Assembly (NCBI GenBank): GCA_017411235.1
Contig: JAFPMR010000200.1
Location: 1-6,808, forward strand
Origin: Bacilli bacterium
GTDB lineage: Bacteria; Bacillota_I; Bacilli_A; RF39; UBA660
Length of the DNA: 6,808 nt
Direction: 5' to 3'
The notes under the pieces: model-generated
The model's database searches: none
What the model was told of the DNA's origin: nothing
The model's input: only the letters and a program-made list of their open reading frames with translations
Shown here: positions 5,564 through 6,808 of the stretch, one piece after another
Position numbering within the stretch: the first letter of the stretch is position 1
How the letters are laid out: every line of letters begins with the position of its first letter
Made by a program: the position numbers and the translations under genes

Positions 5564-5580
5564 TCTCTTGATATTTTTTT
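5548..5580 (+). terminator. Intrinsic terminator overlapping the stop codon of the HD gene
   Basis: AATATCAAGA (5551-5560), extended by AAA on the 5' side, pairs with TCTTGATATT (5566-5575) plus TTT. The loop TAATC holds the TAA stop (5561-5563). The T-run is 5574-5580. The 5' arm encodes the last residues (KISR). Confidence 0.9.
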
Positions 5581-5588
5581 ATTTATTT

Positions 5589-5617
5589 TTGACGAAATAA
5601 CAGATAAATAATATAAT
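5589..5617 (+). promoter_or_regulatory. Near-consensus housekeeping promoter of the LRR-transglutaminase gene
   Basis: TTGACG (5589-5594) and TATAAT (5612-5617) are separated by exactly 17 bases, the best promoter in the window, placed just after the preceding T-run. The expected start is near 5624, about 20 bases before the ATG. This suggests strong sigma-A-type expression. Confidence 0.8.
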
Positions 5618-5630
5618 AACACCCTATGAA

Positions 5631-5637
5631 AAGGGGG
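5631..5637 (+). promoter_or_regulatory. Ribosome binding site of the LRR-transglutaminase gene
   Basis: AAGGGGG lies six bases before the ATG at 5644 and supports that start. It is purine-rich but differs from the AGGAGG consensus by its run of G. Confidence 0.65.
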
Positions 5638-5643
5638 ATTATT

Positions 5644-6808
5644 ATGAAAAAGCATAAAGGAGCTAAAACAATAGTAGCTACTTTATTATTGTGTGGAGCT
5701 TTAACAGTAGCTCAAAATGCTTATACTTCAAGCTTAACACCATATACTAAAGAAGATATAGCTAATACTAAAGCTTATGTAACAACACTAGAAGAACTAC
5801 AAACTACTGAAGAATTAAACTTTAGTAATCAAGAACTATTATCATACTTTAATAGTTCCTTAGATTCCCCATTAACTTTAGAAAAAGCAAGACAAATTAC
5901 TAAGTTAGAAATTGATTGCGAATTAAATAATCCTGATCTTAGTGACTTAAAATACTTTACTAACTTACAAGAACTTAAAATAACCAATGCTAATATAGAT
6001 TTAAAAGACTTAGAATATAATCAATCATTAAAAGAACTAACTATCATAGCATCTAAAATAACTAATACTAATCATCTACCTAATAGTATTACTAGTTTAA
6101 CTATATTCTATAGTACTGTAGAAGATGACTTATTATATCTACCATATCATTTAGAATCATTATCTTTATACCAAGCAGGATTTACTAACATAAAACCTAA
6201 AGGCACAGAAGACTTATTCTATGTTCATATAGATAGTAACTTATGTAAGGTAGATTTATCATTCTTAAAAGACTGTCCTAAACTATTTGATGTAACTATT
6301 AAGACCTGTCCTAACATAGTTCATCCAGAAGTCTTAGCACAGTTACCAAAACTATGTACAGTTCACTTAGATGATTATGCACCAGTTTGGTTAGATCATA
6401 ATACTTTAAAAGATATAAAAAAATTAGATGCTGAAGAATATCTAACTAGTGAAGTAGAATACTTAGATAAACTAGCATTTGAATTAGTACCAGATCCTAA
6501 TGTAGATGATCTAACTAAAATAAAAGCAATATCTAACTATATAATCAAACAATTAAACTATTCAGTAGATATCATTGAAGAAACTGATAGATACGATGAA
6601 GTATCTAAAGTATTAAATGAATATCCTTTAAGATATGCTCTTAATCTAAATGATGACTATGAAGAAGTATGTATAAACTATGCTTGTCTATTCCAAGCTC
6701 TAGCTAATAGAGTTGGTCTAGATAGTACTCAATTAATGAGTAATGGTCATACATGGAATCAAATAGGAGATAAGTATATTGACTTAACATCTTTAGATGG
6801 AGCAGTCT
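5644..6808 (+). CDS. Secreted leucine-rich repeat protein with transglutaminase-like domain, 3' partial
   Basis: The frame is open for 388 codons to the window end, so the C-terminus and any anchor are missing. Residues 1 to about 23-26 form a signal peptide (MKKHKGAK followed by a hydrophobic core). About eight leucine-rich repeats follow, with LxxLxI-type cores starting near 85, 108, 129, 149, 170, 191, 214 and 237, spaced 20-23 residues. A helical linker (about 243-285) leads to a transglutaminase/protease-like domain. DDLTKIKAISNYI (288-300) matches the usual entry helix, C343 in EVCINYA is the expected nucleophile, H369 in GHTWN the histidine, and D380 in YIDLTS the acid. In this superfamily the triad supports peptide-bond hydrolysis or amide crosslinking; which applies here is unknown. 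It has its own strong promoter. LRR arrays usually mediate binding, so this is plausibly a surface or secreted enzyme directed to a partner. Confidence 0.88.
   Translation, partial: MKKHKGAKTIVATLLLCGALTVAQNAYTSSLTPYTKEDIANTKAYVTTLEELQTTEELNFSNQELLSYFNSSLDSPLTLEKARQITKLEIDCELNNPDLSDLKYFTNLQELKITNANIDLKDLEYNQSLKELTIIASKITNTNHLPNSITSLTIFYSTVEDDLLYLPYHLESLSLYQAGFTNIKPKGTEDLFYVHIDSNLCKVDLSFLKDCPKLFDVTIKTCPNIVHPEVLAQLPKLCTVHLDDYAPVWLDHNTLKDIKKLDAEEYLTSEVEYLDKLAFELVPDPNVDDLTKIKAISNYIIKQLNYSVDIIEETDRYDEVSKVLNEYPLRYALNLNDDYEEVCINYACLFQALANRVGLDSTQLMSNGHTWNQIGDKYIDLTSLDGAV

Noticed and set aside
5622..5637. CCC/GGG hairpin in the leader of the LRR gene
   Set aside because: Only three to four pairs, so no real support for an RNA switch or attenuator.
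5683..5694. Lipoprotein box in the signal peptide of the LRR-transglutaminase protein (LLLC, Cys at residue 17)
   Set aside because: The residue before the Cys is Leu, not the small residue needed by signal peptidase II, and the hydrophobic core continues past it; type I cleavage near residues 23-26 fits better.
1..6808. Mycoplasma-type code with TGA as tryptophan
   Set aside because: All ten tryptophans read are TGG and no frame contains TGA, although absence of TGA stops in so few genes does not prove the standard code.
1..6808. Mobile element, CRISPR array, tRNA or other RNA gene
   Set aside because: No transposase or integrase motifs, no regularly spaced short repeats with unique spacers, and no cloverleaf-like sequence was seen; the long repeats are explained by paralogous genes.

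Overview
The window is very AT-rich. Its genes all lie on the + strand, are A/T-biased at third codon positions, have AGGAGG-type ribosome binding sites, and each complete gene ends in a short hairpin followed by a T-run. This fits a low-GC Bacillota genome, perhaps a gut-associated Bacilli/Erysipelotrichia or RF39-like lineage; that placement is an impression from composition and protein style, not a demonstrated identification. All ten tryptophan codons I read are TGG, no reading frame contains an in-frame TGA, and stops are TAA or TAG, so nothing suggests the Mycoplasma code.

Positions 1-4937 hold a tandem family of at least four paralogous surface proteins: the 3' end of one gene (2-271) and three complete genes (330-1745, 1852-3300, 3359-4918). 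Each complete protein has a type I signal peptide, a 330-390 residue variable ectodomain with recurring beta-propeller-like motifs, one C-terminal domain resembling the divergent InlB B-repeat, a short NAKTAD-type motif, a transmembrane helix and a basic tail. The two ends are conserved between copies and the middle is diverged. The first and third genes share a 101-base identical stretch and alignable 58-base downstream spacers. This suggests duplication followed by exchange between copies. Each gene has its own terminator, whose hairpin contains or overlaps the stop codon, so the genes look like separate transcription units.

Positions 4938-5580 hold an unrelated small HD-superfamily hydrolase gene (5069-5563) behind two candidate promoters, the second overlapped by TGCAA half-sites. 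From 5589 a near-consensus promoter drives a secreted protein cut by the window end (5644-6808): a signal peptide, about eight leucine-rich repeats and a transglutaminase/protease-like domain with its Cys, His and Asp in place.

Taken together this is a cell-surface locus: proteins that would display ligand-binding folds (propeller-like, InlB-like, LRR) outside the membrane, with one soluble cytoplasmic HD enzyme in between. No gene symbol can be assigned with confidence. I see no RNA gene, CRISPR array, insertion sequence or attachment site. No gene-free stretch exceeds 150 bases.
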